DNA of 64,000 nt, from the NCBI RefSeq assembly GCF_000152945.2, contig NC_020830.1, positions 1,312,501 through 1,376,500 on the forward strand, in the 5' to 3' direction. The first letter of the stretch is position 1, and each line of letters opens with the position of its first letter. A model generated the notes under the pieces. The model did not search any database, was not told the origin of the DNA, and was given only the letters and a program-made list of their open reading frames with translations. Position numbers and translations under genes: made by a program. This document shows, piece after piece, positions 56,789 through 64,000 of this stretch. This DNA comes from Polaribacter sp. MED152 (lineage in GTDB: Bacteria > Bacteroidota > Bacteroidia > Flavobacteriales > Flavobacteriaceae).

Positions 56789-57871
56789 TTATCCTTTGAT
56801 AATACTTTCTTGATGATTGATCGATTCTTGATGAATTGCTTTAAACATTCTTAAAACAAACTCTTCACTTAATCCTTTTTCTTGACCTTCTAAAATCATG
56901 TTCCCTAAAATCTCATTCCATCTTCTAGATTGTAAAACAGCCACATTTTGCTCTTTCTTTAACTCACCAATTTGATCTGCAACTTTCATACGTTTACCTA
57001 ACAAATCTATTAATTGACCATCTACCACATTAATTTGAGCACGCAAATTTTCTAATGAATCTCTGTACGTAGAATCTGTTTCTGTTTGCTTTCTAATTTT
57101 TAGATCTTGCATAATCTGCTTTAATTTAGTTGGTGTTACTTGTTGTGCAGCATCTGACCAAGCATTTTCTGGATCCCAGTGTGTTTCTATCATTAAACCG
57201 TCAAAATTTAAATCTAAAGCAGTTTGAGATACGTCAAAAATCATTTCTCTGTTCCCTGTAATATGAGAAGGATCGCAAATTAATGGTAAATCTGGAAATC
57301 TATTTTTAAATTCAATTGCTATTTGCCATTCAGGAACATTTCTATATTTAGATTTTTCATATGTAGAAAAACCTCTATGAATTGCACCTAAATTTTTAAT
57401 ATCTGCAGTGTATAATCTTTCAATTCCACCTAACCATAAAGCTAAGTCTGGGTTAATTGGGTTTTTTACCAAAACAATTTTATCAGTTCCATGTAAAGCA
57501 TCTGCTAGTTCTTGCATGATAAAAGGAGAAACTGCTGTTCTTGCACCAATCCATAATAAATCTACATCATTCTCTAAAGCCAACTTAACATGAGCTGCAT
57601 TTGCAACTTCTGTACAGGTTTTCATACCTGTTTCCTCTTTTACTTTCTTTAACCATTTTAAACCTAAAGCTCCTACTCCTTCAAAATTTCCTGGTCTAGT
57701 TCTTGGTTTCCAAATTCCTGCTCTATAATAGTTTACATCAGAATCTTTTAATTCATGTGCAATTTTTAAAACTTGTTCTTCAGTTTCTGCACTACAAGGC
57801 CCTGCTATTACTAGTGGATGATCTAACTTCATATCATCCAACCATGTTCTTAATGCTGCTGTATTCTTCAT
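56789..57871 (-). CDS. bifunctional 3-deoxy-7-phosphoheptulonate synthase / chorismate mutase
   Basis: First shikimate-pathway enzyme fused to chorismate mutase. The N-terminal DAHP synthase (about 1-255) has PLVIAGPCSAETEEQ, YYRAGIWKPRTRPGNFEGVG, LVKNPINPDLALWLGG and LICDPSHITGN. The C-terminal type II chorismate mutase (about 270-360) has NLRAQINVVDGQLIDLLGKR and VAVLQSRRWNE. This order (mutase at the C-terminus) is typical of Bacteroidota. It is the last gene of the attenuated operon, 21 bp after tyrA, so both entry into the pathway and the branch to Phe/Tyr are controlled together. Confidence 0.96.
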   Translation of the reverse strand: MKNTAALRTWLDDMKLDHPLVIAGPCSAETEEQVLKIAHELKDSDVNYYRAGIWKPRTRPGNFEGVGALGLKWLKKVKEETGMKTCTEVANAAHVKLALENDVDLLWIGARTAVSPFIMQELADALHGTDKIVLVKNPINPDLALWLGGIERLYTADIKNLGAIHRGFSTYEKSKYRNVPEWQIAIEFKNRFPDLPLICDPSHITGNREMIFDVSQTALDLNFDGLMIETHWDPENAWSDAAQQVTPTKLKQIMQDLKIRKQTETDSTYRDSLENLRAQINVVDGQLIDLLGKRMKVADQIGELKKEQNVAVLQSRRWNEILGNMILEGQEKGLSEEFVLRMFKAIHQESINHQESIIKG

Positions 57872-57892
57872 TTTTCTATTAATTGTGGCGAT

Positions 57893-58744
57893 TTATTTTA
57901 TGCCGTTTAAAATTTGTTTTATATAATTTGTATTCTCCATTTCGTTAAAAATTTCAGAGAAATTATCTTGTTGCATCAACTCTTTAAACTGTTGTAAATT
58001 GTTAATGTATTCTTCTAACGTTTCGATTACGTTATCTTTATTTTGCCTAAAAATTGGTGTCCACATTGCTGGGCTACTTTTTGCCAAACGTACTGTAGAC
58101 TCGAAACCTGAACCTGCCATATCAAAAATATCGCGTTCGTTTTTTTCTTTATTGATTACTGTTTTACCTAACATAAATGCGCTTATGTGAGATAGGTGCG
58201 AAACATACGCAATATGCTTATCATGAGAACCTGGGTCCATGTAGCGAATACGCATTCCAATTGCTCTAAAAAGTTCTAAAGCTTTCTCTTGAAGTTTAAA
58301 AGTTGTTTTTTCTACTTCACAGATTATGTTAGTTTTCCCTTTATATAAGCCAGATATTGCTGCTTTTGGTCCTGAATTCTCTGTACCAGCAATTGGATGA
58401 GCTGCTAAAAAATTTCTTCTTTTTTGATGATGTTCAACTTCTTTACAAATTGCTTCTTTTGTAGAACCTGCATCAACAACTAAAGTATTATCGCCTATTT
58501 TATCTAAAATTGTTGGTAATAATTTTACTGTAGCATCTACAGGAATGGCTACAATTACTAAATCTGCATTTTCTAAATCGTCTAAAGTAGCTTTTCTATC
58601 AATTACACCTAAAGCCAAAGATTCATCTAAATACCCTTCATTAGTATCTATACCATAAATTATGGCAGTAGGATTTTCCTTTCTTATATCAATAGCAAAA
58701 CTACCACCAATTAAACCAACACCAATAATATAAATAGCATTCAT
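57893..58744 (-). CDS. tyrA: prephenate dehydrogenase
   Basis: Oxidative decarboxylation of prephenate to 4-hydroxyphenylpyruvate, the tyrosine branch. The 283 residues carry a Rossmann NAD site (IIGVGLIGGSFAIDIRK), DAGSTKEAICKEVE, the FLAAHPIAGTENSGP catalytic histidine region and YVSHLSHISAFMLGKTV. No ACT domain, so feedback control must lie elsewhere (the leader and possibly the DAHP synthase). It sits 3 bp from the aminotransferase gene upstream. Confidence 0.95.
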   Translation of the reverse strand: MNAIYIIGVGLIGGSFAIDIRKENPTAIIYGIDTNEGYLDESLALGVIDRKATLDDLENADLVIVAIPVDATVKLLPTILDKIGDNTLVVDAGSTKEAICKEVEHHQKRRNFLAAHPIAGTENSGPKAAISGLYKGKTNIICEVEKTTFKLQEKALELFRAIGMRIRYMDPGSHDKHIAYVSHLSHISAFMLGKTVINKEKNERDIFDMAGSGFESTVRLAKSSPAMWTPIFRQNKDNVIETLEEYINNLQQFKELMQQDNFSEIFNEMENTNYIKQILNGIK

Positions 58745-58747
58745 AAT

Positions 58748-59890
58748 TTAAAATCTTGATATTGCTTCTTTAATAATTTCTTCTGTTACACATAAAGAAA
58801 AACGAATGTAACCCTCTCCTTGTGAACCAAAAATAGTACCTGGTGTTATAAATATATCTTTATCATATAACACTGAATCTGTCACCTCTTCTGATTTTTT
58901 TCCTTTAGGAATTTTAGCCCAAACAAATAAGCCTGTTGCATTTTTGTGGTATTTGGCATCTAACTTATCTGCCAATTGCCAAACTAATTTCCTGCGCTTT
59001 TCGTAAATTTTATTCTGGTCTTGAAACCATTTATCTGATAACTGCAATGCTTTAATTGCACCTTTCTGAATGCCATAAAACATTCCAGAATCCATGTTAG
59101 ATTTCACCTTTAAAACCTCATTAATAAAACTAGAATTTCCAAGCAACATACCTACTCTCCAACCAGCCATATTAAATGTTTTGCTTAAAGAATTTAACTC
59201 TAGGGCTACCTCTTTAGCTCCTTCTACTTGTAGTATACTTATAGGTTTATCATTTAAAATAAAACTGTAAGGATTATCATTAATGATTAAAATATCATGT
59301 TTTTTACCAAAGGAAACTAATTTTTCAAAAGTTGCTAATGTAGCATTTGTGCCTGTTGGCATATGAGGATAATTTACCCACATTAATTTCACATCGCTTA
59401 AATCTAATTGCTCCAAAACTTCAAAGTTAGGTTGCCAATTAGTTTCTTCTGACAAATCATAAAATAAAGGATTTGCACCTACTAATTTTGTAACAGAAGT
59501 ATAGGTTGGATAACCAGGATTTGGAATTAAAACTTTATCACCTTCATTCAAAAAGGCCATAGATATATGCATGATTCCTTCCTTGCTTCCCATTAAGGGT
59601 AAAACTTCATTGTCAGGATTTAATATCACTGAAAATTTATTATTGTAAAACCCAGAGATTGCACTACGTAATTCTGGTAACCCTTGATATGATTGATATT
59701 TATGCGCACTTGCATCAGTCAAACTACTAGAAATAGCATCTAAGACACTTGCTGGTGGTTGCAAATCTGGAGAACCAATACCCATATTTATAATTGGCTT
59801 ACCTGCAGCAGCTAAACCTCTTACCTCTCTTAATTTTTTAGAGAAATAATATTCTTGAACAGTATCTAATCTTTTTGCGGGTTGTATCAT
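58748..59890 (-). CDS. class I/II aminotransferase (probable aromatic/aspartate type)
   Basis: 380 residues, fold-type I PLP enzyme. Visible are GIGSPDLQPPASV, the substrate Asn region NYPHMPTGTNATL, ILIINDNPYSFIL and the PLP lysine in ELNSLSKTFNMAGWRVGML. Lying between pheA and tyrA, it most likely transaminates phenylpyruvate and 4-hydroxyphenylpyruvate to Phe and Tyr (or prephenate to arogenate); the exact substrate is inferred from context. Its ATG overlaps the pheA stop by 4 bp, indicating translational coupling. Confidence 0.92.
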   Translation of the reverse strand: MIQPAKRLDTVQEYYFSKKLREVRGLAAAGKPIINMGIGSPDLQPPASVLDAISSSLTDASAHKYQSYQGLPELRSAISGFYNNKFSVILNPDNEVLPLMGSKEGIMHISMAFLNEGDKVLIPNPGYPTYTSVTKLVGANPLFYDLSEETNWQPNFEVLEQLDLSDVKLMWVNYPHMPTGTNATLATFEKLVSFGKKHDILIINDNPYSFILNDKPISILQVEGAKEVALELNSLSKTFNMAGWRVGMLLGNSSFINEVLKVKSNMDSGMFYGIQKGAIKALQLSDKWFQDQNKIYEKRRKLVWQLADKLDAKYHKNATGLFVWAKIPKGKKSEEVTDSVLYDKDIFITPGTIFGSQGEGYIRFSLCVTEEIIKEAISRF

Positions 59891-60711
59891 CTTCTACCAT
59901 TTTTATACGTTCCTAAAACCTTAAATTCTTCAGCCATAATTTCTAAAATTGATGCTGCTTTTTTGTATTCTTTATAATCATCAAAAGTAATATCAACAAA
60001 GAAAGAATATTTCCAAGGTGTTTCTATAACTGGTAATGATTGTATTTTGGTTAGATTCATTTTGCAATCGCTTAACACATTTAAAATAGCAGCTAAGCTT
60101 CCTCTTTTATGATCTAATTGAAACTTTAAGGATGCTTTATTTACATTTTCATTTAGTGCTGGCTTACTTGTTTGTACAATTACAAAACGTGTTGAGTTGT
60201 CTTTAATCGTTTGAATTTCATCTTCAAGAATTTCTAAATCAAATATTTCTGCAGCTATTTTAGGAGCAATTGCAGCTATACCTTTTAAATTTTTCTGCGA
60301 AATTCTTTTTGCAACTTCTGCAGTATCCACATCTTCAACTAATTTGATATTTGGATATTTTTTAAAAAACTCTTTACACTGCAATAATGCCATTGGATGA
60401 GACCAAACCTCATTAATATCTTCTAAAGTTTGATTTTTTAAAGCCATTAAATGATGATGAATATTTAAATATTCTTCATCTATAATGTGCAAGTTGCTAT
60501 TATCTATAAGTGCATAATTAGGTATTATAGAGCCTGCAATTGTGTTTTCTAAAGCCATAACCCCAACATCCGCAGAATTATTTAACAAACTATCTACTAA
60601 AACATCAAAAGACATGCATTCTGCTAACTGAATTTCTTTACCATAGAAATCAATAGCTACTTTATGATGATTTGAGCCTTCTGCACCTTGTATTGCGATT
60701 ATTTTTTTCAA
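59887..60711 (-). CDS. pheA: prephenate dehydratase with ACT domain, TTG start
   Basis: Converts prephenate to phenylpyruvate. The 274 residues show IAIQGAEGSNHHKVAIDFYG, MALENTIAGSIIPNY, the catalytic TRF motif in DNSTRFVIVQTSK and a C-terminal ACT domain (about 190-270; GSLAAILNVLSDCKMNLTKI). The usual ESRP phenylalanine-binding motif reads QSLP here (KIQSLPVIETP). The start codon is TTG (60709-60711): the frame offers no better start, and the first residues MKKIIAIQG fit. Unlike E. coli PheA there is no fused chorismate mutase; that activity is on the DAHP synthase. First gene of the operon behind the leader attenuator. Confidence 0.94.
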   Translation of the reverse strand: MKKIIAIQGAEGSNHHKVAIDFYGKEIQLAECMSFDVLVDSLLNNSADVGVMALENTIAGSIIPNYALIDNSNLHIIDEEYLNIHHHLMALKNQTLEDINEVWSHPMALLQCKEFFKKYPNIKLVEDVDTAEVAKRISQKNLKGIAAIAPKIAAEIFDLEILEDEIQTIKDNSTRFVIVQTSKPALNENVNKASLKFQLDHKRGSLAAILNVLSDCKMNLTKIQSLPVIETPWKYSFFVDITFDDYKEYKKAASILEIMAEEFKVLGTYKNGRR

Positions 60712-60725
60712 CGTAATATAATATC

Positions 60726-60758
60726 AAAAAAAAAGCCTCGAATTTAATTCGAGACTTT
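60726..60758 (-). terminator. leader terminator (attenuator) upstream of pheA
   Basis: On the minus strand GTCTCGAATT pairs with AATTCGAGGC (60746-60755 with 60735-60744, one G-U), followed by nine T (60726-60734). It lies after the leader-peptide stop codon and 14 bp before the pheA start, so it must be read through to express the operon. Its 5' arm overlaps the segment 60751-60758, which can pair instead with 60792-60799 (antiterminator). Confidence 0.85.
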
Positions 60759-60776
60759 ATATTTATTGTTTTGTGT

Positions 60777-60857
60777 TTAACAAAATGATACAAAGTCTCT
60801 CCTTTTATTGTAAAAATAAAAGTAAAAATAGAAACGAGTCCAAGTTGTTTTTAACAT
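60777..60857 (-). CDS. Phe/Tyr operon leader peptide (26 aa)
   Basis: Short ORF, ATG 60857 to TAA 60777-60779, just downstream of a consensus promoter. Residues 9-16 are FYFYFYFY, preceded by MLKTTWTR, with two more Phe near the end: 6 Phe and 4 Tyr of 26 residues. This is the pattern of attenuation leader peptides such as E. coli PheL. Codons 20-22 (AGA GAC TTT) contain GAGACTTT, which pairs with AAAGTCTC of the terminator. A ribosome stalled on the Phe-Tyr codons would leave this free and prevent termination; one reaching the stop would mask it. No homologue is recalled in Bacteroidota. Confidence 0.85.
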   Translation of the reverse strand: MLKTTWTRFYFYFYFYNKRRDFVSFC

Positions 60858-60877
60858 TTTTTCTTGTGTTTAAAAGA

Positions 60878-60907
60878 CAAATCTAAAGATTAAATTCAGA
60901 TACACAA
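60878..60907 (-). promoter_or_regulatory. promoter of the Phe/Tyr operon
   Basis: On the minus strand TTG (60905-60907), exactly 19 nt, TAGATTTG (60878-60885), a full match to the Bacteroidota consensus. The predicted start lies roughly 14 nt before the leader-peptide ATG and about 160 nt before pheA, leaving room for the attenuator. Confidence 0.82.
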
Positions 60908-61027
60908 ATATTATTAAAAGAATTCCATAATTTTTATCAATAATTCAAAATTGATTAAAAATATTATCTGATTGTCAATTAACATCCTTTTAATATCAAT
61001 TTCATTCATTGATTTCTAAGACTTGAA

Positions 61028-61435
61028 ATGATTATCTTTAAGGTTTATAAAACTTATATTTTGGATTTAAACGTTTTGAACCAACCTCTGCAATGTTGTT
61101 GCACCTCTCCTTTGACGGGTTTTTATAGAGATGGTTTTTGTAAAACAGGTGTACAAGATTATGGAACGCACACAGTTTGTGCAATTGTAACAGATGATTT
61201 TTTGGAGTATTCTCTGAGCAGAGGAAATGATTTGATAACACCCATACCTCAATGGAATTTTCCTGGTTTAAAACCTGGCGATCACTGGTGCCTTTGTATT
61301 TCCAGATGGCTACAAGCTGAGAAAGTAGGTAAAGCTCCTTTTATTAAGCTCGAAGCAACTCATATTAAATCTTTAGATTATTGCTCTTTAGATCTTTTAA
61401 AAAAGTATGAATTTCAGAAAAAAGACCAAGAATGA
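61028..61435 (+). CDS. DUF2237 family protein
   Basis: 135 residues. The conserved DUF2237 core is clear: LNVLNQPLQCCCTSPLTGFY, DGFCKTGVQDYGTHTVCAIV, TDDFLEYSLSRGNDLITP and FPGLKPGDHWCLCISRWLQA, then KLEATHIKSLDYCSLDLLKK. The family is found across bacteria, archaea and eukaryotes and has several conserved cysteines; function unknown. The first 13 residues lie outside the conserved core, so a later start (for example TTG near residue 14) is possible. The stop overlaps the next gene by 4 bp (ATGA), so the two are coupled. Confidence 0.88.
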   Translation: MIIFKVYKTYILDLNVLNQPLQCCCTSPLTGFYRDGFCKTGVQDYGTHTVCAIVTDDFLEYSLSRGNDLITPIPQWNFPGLKPGDHWCLCISRWLQAEKVGKAPFIKLEATHIKSLDYCSLDLLKKYEFQKKDQE

Positions 61436-61845
61436 ATTATCAAGAAATTATAACCTCCCTATTTCCACTCGTAAATTTTGGTTTGGTCGTCTTAATTTGG
61501 ATTGTTCAACTCATTGTATATCCTAGCTTCTTATTTTACAAAAGAGAAAACCTTATGCTTTGGCATAATACATATACTCGAAGAATTGCAATAGTTGTGG
61601 TACCCTTAATGTTACTTCAATTAATAATTAGTATCACGAATTGTTTATTTGGTTTTAATATGATAAACCTCTTAATACTTCTAATAGCTGCTTTTTTATG
61701 GGTATTTACATTTACAAGTTTCGCTCCAATTCATTTTAAAATTTCTGAGAATAATTTTGAAACAGAGCAATTGAATCAACTCGTAACCCGCAATTGGATT
61801 AGAACAATTTTATGGACAATTCTTTTTATCCTTGGAATAATATAA
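61432..61845 (+). CDS. four-helix membrane protein, unrecognised
   Basis: 137 residues with four hydrophobic helices: FPLVNFGLVVLIWIVQLIVY (about 11-30), IAIVVVPLMLLQLIISITN (about 52-70), INLLILLIAAFLWVFTFTSF (about 78-97) and WIRTILWTILFILGII (about 122-137). A conserved-looking YPSFLFYKRENLMLWHNTYT follows helix one. The topology resembles small DUF membrane proteins of Bacteroidota, but I do not assign a family. It overlaps the DUF2237 gene by 4 bp and converges on the tRNA terminator. Confidence 0.75.
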   Translation: MNYQEIITSLFPLVNFGLVVLIWIVQLIVYPSFLFYKRENLMLWHNTYTRRIAIVVVPLMLLQLIISITNCLFGFNMINLLILLIAAFLWVFTFTSFAPIHFKISENNFETEQLNQLVTRNWIRTILWTILFILGII

Positions 61846-61875
61846 TCAACAAAAAAACTAAATAGAATATAAACG

Positions 61876-61905
61876 AAAAAAGCGCTTCATAAATGAAGCG
61901 CTTTT
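61876..61905. terminator. terminator after tRNA-Asp
   Basis: A perfect 13-bp stem built on AAGCGCTTCAT/ATGAAGCGCTT (61878-61890 with 61893-61905) begins 2 nt beyond the mature tRNA 3' end. On the minus strand it ends in six T. It also serves the convergent membrane-protein gene. Confidence 0.9.
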
Positions 61906-61907
61906 CG

Positions 61908-61981
61908 CGGTCTGGACGGGACTCGAACCCGCGACCTCCTGCGTGACAGGCAGGCATTCTAACCAGCTGAACTACCAAACC
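61908..61981 (-). tRNA. tRNA-Asp (anticodon GTC)
   Basis: On the minus strand a full cloverleaf can be drawn: acceptor GGTTTGG/CCAGACC (one T-G pair), D arm with AGCTGGTTAGA, anticodon loop CTGTCAC with GTC (complement of 61945-61947), T arm GCGGGTTCGAGTCCCGT and discriminator G. Asp tRNAs have this G. The CCA end is not encoded. It is flanked by a consensus promoter and a tight terminator, so it is a single-gene transcript. A spurious ORF across it (residues such as PACHAGGRGFESRPD) is a known artefact of translated tRNA. Confidence 0.97.
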
Positions 61982-61998
61982 GTTGCTAATAGCGGGTG

Positions 61999-62028
61999 CA
62001 AATATAACACACATTTTTATATTTGCAA
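61999..62028 (-). promoter_or_regulatory. tRNA-Asp promoter
   Basis: On the minus strand TTG (62026-62028), exactly 19 nt, TATATTTG (61999-62006), followed by CACCCGCTA. The -7 box and the GC-rich discriminator are identical to both rRNA promoters at the other end of the window. Confidence 0.88.
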
Positions 62029-62043
62029 ACATAATTTGAAAAA

Positions 62044-62967
62044 TTATTTAAAATTTTTTCTCTGTAATAAATAAGCCGTCAAAATTTCATTGTAACCTTT
62101 ATGAATATCTACAGGAACATAATCAATTTTGTATTGTAAACAATTGTCTTTTAAATCTTTAAAAAACTGTTGACTTAAAGCCTCATATTTTTCTTTAATA
62201 TTTTCTGCAAAGACATTAATTTCTTGTCCTGTTTCTAAGTCAATAAATTTTTTGGGTTTATTATCAAAATTGAACTCAAACTCTGTTTTTGAATCATATG
62301 TATGAAATAAAACCACTTCATGTTTGTTGTATTTTAGGTGTCTTAAAGCTTCAAACAATTCTTTATGCTCTTTGTTTGTTTGGAACATATCTGTAAACAA
62401 AAAAATCAAAGATCTTCTATGAATTTTCTCTGCAATTTCATGCAAATACTGATACGTTTCAGTCGTTTTAAATGAAGAAGGAGATAAAAATAAACTTTCT
62501 AATTGATGCAGTAACATATTTCTATGTCTTTCACTCCCTTTTTCTGGAGCATAATATTCGTAGCTATCAGAATAAATACTTAACCCAACTGCATCTCTTT
62601 GACGTTTTAAAATTTCCATTAAAGAAGCTGCTGCAATAGCTGAAAAACCAACTTTATTCAAATTACTTATAGACTGTTTCTCAATAACTGGGTAATGCAT
62701 TGATGCAGAATTATCTATAATGATATGACATCTCAGGTTTGTTTCTTCCTCGTATTTTTTGGTATACAACTTCTCTGTCTTCGCAAACAACTTCCAATCT
62801 ATATGTCTTGTGCTTTCACCTTTATTATATAGTTTATGTTCTGAAAATTCAACAGAAAAACCGTGAAAAGGACTTTTGTGCAAACCTGTAATAAACCCTT
62901 CTACAACCTGTTTAGCAAGTAGGTCTAAATTTCTAATTTCTGATGATTTTACTTCTGATACCTTCAT
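62044..62967 (-). CDS. DUF58 domain protein (MoxR-associated)
   Basis: 307 residues with the DUF58 N-terminal signature HGFSVEFSEHKLYNKGESTR, then HIDWKLFAKTEKLYTKKYEE and a von Willebrand A-like fold with the metal-site start IIIDNSASM and FLFTDMFQTNKEHKEL. Such proteins work with MoxR AAA+ ATPases and the Bat proteins in envelope stress or enzyme maturation. MoxR and Bat genes are expected further left or right, but not within the window; the downstream neighbour is tRNA-Asp. It starts at the last base of the peptidase stop codon (1-bp overlap). Confidence 0.93.
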   Translation of the reverse strand: MKVSEVKSSEIRNLDLLAKQVVEGFITGLHKSPFHGFSVEFSEHKLYNKGESTRHIDWKLFAKTEKLYTKKYEEETNLRCHIIIDNSASMHYPVIEKQSISNLNKVGFSAIAAASLMEILKRQRDAVGLSIYSDSYEYYAPEKGSERHRNMLLHQLESLFLSPSSFKTTETYQYLHEIAEKIHRRSLIFLFTDMFQTNKEHKELFEALRHLKYNKHEVVLFHTYDSKTEFEFNFDNKPKKFIDLETGQEINVFAENIKEKYEALSQQFFKDLKDNCLQYKIDYVPVDIHKGYNEILTAYLLQRKNFK

Positions 62968-64000
62968 TATTTCTTTATGTTTTGGGCTCTGGTTAAATCA
63001 TCAGTAGTTTGATATAATTTTTTTAGTAAAATAGGATTATAATCTGGATTCTCGTTCACAAAATTTGTTAAGATATCGTATGCTTTTTGAGACGAGTATT
63101 GACCAATAGAAGAAGCCAACCATCCTTTAGGGAAAAATATATCTCCTGTTAACTGTACTTCTTCTAACTTATTTAATATTTCAGGCAAAAACTTTACAGA
63201 TTGATTTTGTCTTAAAGGATGATGAATATAGCCCAAACCAGATTGCACCCAAGATTCTTTTTCTCTATTCTTTTTATCGAACAACGCTGTCATAAAATCA
63301 TTTCGAACATTTACATTATTAGAAACAGCAGGTAAAAGCCATTGAAATCTTTCTAATTGATCTGGATTTGAAATTTTAGTTTCTTGGGTTGCTAATATCT
63401 CTTCTGTTTCTGGATGTTGTAAAACCGCAAGTTGAAAAGCTAATGATGTTAAATTATTTTCATTCAGAAAAAGTTGATTTATTTTAATCTCACCCTTCCA
63501 GATTTCATATAAATTGTCCATTCCAGATTCGGAAATGGCAATAGATTGATATAGGTTAAAAAGGGTTTTCTTTATGTTTTTAGGCAAATCTTTCTGAAGC
63601 AAAAGCATTACGTTTTCTTCTGTTGAAATCTGAATTTCATCTCTTTGCTTCTTAGTTAAAAACGTCCAGTAAATATTTTGAATTCTACCTGATAAATAAT
63701 TGACAATCAATTCATTTTTCTCTGTTTTAATCGCATCTAAAAAAACATGAAAACTATCTTTTGGTGAAACTGTGCCCAACAACATATTCTCATATAAATT
63801 AATGAATTGATAACCTCTAGACACCTCATCACTAATTAATTTATAACTGTCAATTTTATCTTTGTAAATAGGGAAAACCCCATAACCAAATCCGTTTATA
63901 TTGTATAAAACCTGACCTGGTTTAAAATCTTTGACAGCCTCTGTAATATCAAAAGATGCTCCCATATTTTTAATATTAATATTCTTTACATAACCTCTAG
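62967..64000 (-). CDS. C-terminal part of an M1-family aminopeptidase-like protein (cut by window edge)
   Basis: The reading frame stays open to the right edge: upstream of the ATG at 63965 it continues RGYVKNINIKNMGASFDITE without a stop, so the ATG is internal and the gene is partial here. The visible 344 residues begin with the last strand of an Ig-like domain (KPGQVLYNINGFGYGVFPIY) and continue as an all-helical ERAP1/PepN-type C-terminal domain (ENMLLGTVSPKDSFHVFLDA, SWVQSGLGYIHHPLRQNQSV). The catalytic HExxH region lies outside the window, so activity cannot be judged. Overlaps the DUF58 gene by 1 bp. Confidence 0.8.
   Translation of the reverse strand, partial: RGYVKNINIKNMGASFDITEAVKDFKPGQVLYNINGFGYGVFPIYKDKIDSYKLISDEVSRGYQFINLYENMLLGTVSPKDSFHVFLDAIKTEKNELIVNYLSGRIQNIYWTFLTKKQRDEIQISTEENVMLLLQKDLPKNIKKTLFNLYQSIAISESGMDNLYEIWKGEIKINQLFLNENNLTSLAFQLAVLQHPETEEILATQETKISNPDQLERFQWLLPAVSNNVNVRNDFMTALFDKKNREKESWVQSGLGYIHHPLRQNQSVKFLPEILNKLEEVQLTGDIFFPKGWLASSIGQYSSQKAYDILTNFVNENPDYNPILLKKLYQTTDDLTRAQNIKK

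Noticed and set aside
61826..62032. 68-residue minus-strand ORF across the tRNA-Asp gene
   Set aside because: Its middle (PACHAGGRGFESRPD) is the translated tRNA sequence, a well-known false protein family. The tRNA, its promoter and terminator explain the DNA fully.
63965..64000. ATG at 63965 as the true start of the last gene
   Set aside because: The frame remains open and protein-like beyond it to the window edge, and the visible part is only the C-terminal domain of a longer M1-type protein.

Overview
The window is chromosomal DNA of a member of the Bacteroidota, almost certainly Flavobacteriaceae. The evidence is very AT-rich sequence, Bacteroidota-type promoters (TTG, about 19 nt, TAnnTTTG), few Shine-Dalgarno-like sites, a type IX secretion sorting domain, GSIII glutamine synthetase, a fused DAHP synthase/chorismate mutase, and many small flavobacterial families. 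A Polaribacter/Tenacibaculum-like genus is a guess. I see no prophage, insertion sequence or CRISPR array.

Layout. 1-1217 is the 5' part of a 16S rRNA gene on the minus strand, with two matched promoters in the 828-bp gap behind it. 2046-5374 is the translation block thrS-infC-rpmI-rplT; infC needs a non-canonical start codon. 6249-16904 is an alpha-glucan block: GT4 synthase (GlgA/GlgM type), GlgC, GlgE, maltokinase, GlgB and a GH31 alpha-glucosidase, that is, a GlgE-type pathway with no trehalose synthase beside it. 16905-17578 holds an inverted-repeat array, a well-formed promoter, a candidate small RNA and a 49-residue minus-strand ORF. 17579-26025 carries prfA, a GAF histidine kinase, purM, divergent GSIII and GSII glutamine synthetases and small lipoproteins. 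26154-29603 is the fused acyl-CoA mutase icmF, carrying an 87-bp in-frame palindromic insertion.

30251-33073 is a compact operon: DUF3703 protein, an 11-cysteine miniprotein of 34 residues, a SigZ-type sigma factor with a cysteine-rich tail, a dienelactone-hydrolase-family protein and a methyltransferase. 33075-50457 contains NRDE and pruA genes, a secreted T9SS metalloprotease with its lipoprotein, lipB, rnhB, a porin, nhaC and a PLP sulfur-amino-acid lyase divergent from an Lrp regulator. 50511-56697 holds a pair of transglutaminase-like proteins (one with a degenerate active site), a YceI lipoprotein, dtd and rsgA.

56789-60857 is the Phe/Tyr operon (pheA, aminotransferase, tyrA, DAHP synthase-chorismate mutase). 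In front of it lies what reads as a complete transcription attenuator: promoter, a 26-codon leader peptide containing four Phe-Tyr pairs, an 8-bp antiterminator pairing and a terminator with nine U just before pheA. The window ends with DUF2237 and membrane proteins, tRNA-Asp, a DUF58 protein and the C-terminal part of an M1-family peptidase that runs off the edge.

The observations I rate highest are the Phe/Tyr attenuator, the repeat inserted in icmF, the candidate small RNA with its operator-like array, and the cysteine-rich miniprotein/sigma-factor operon.
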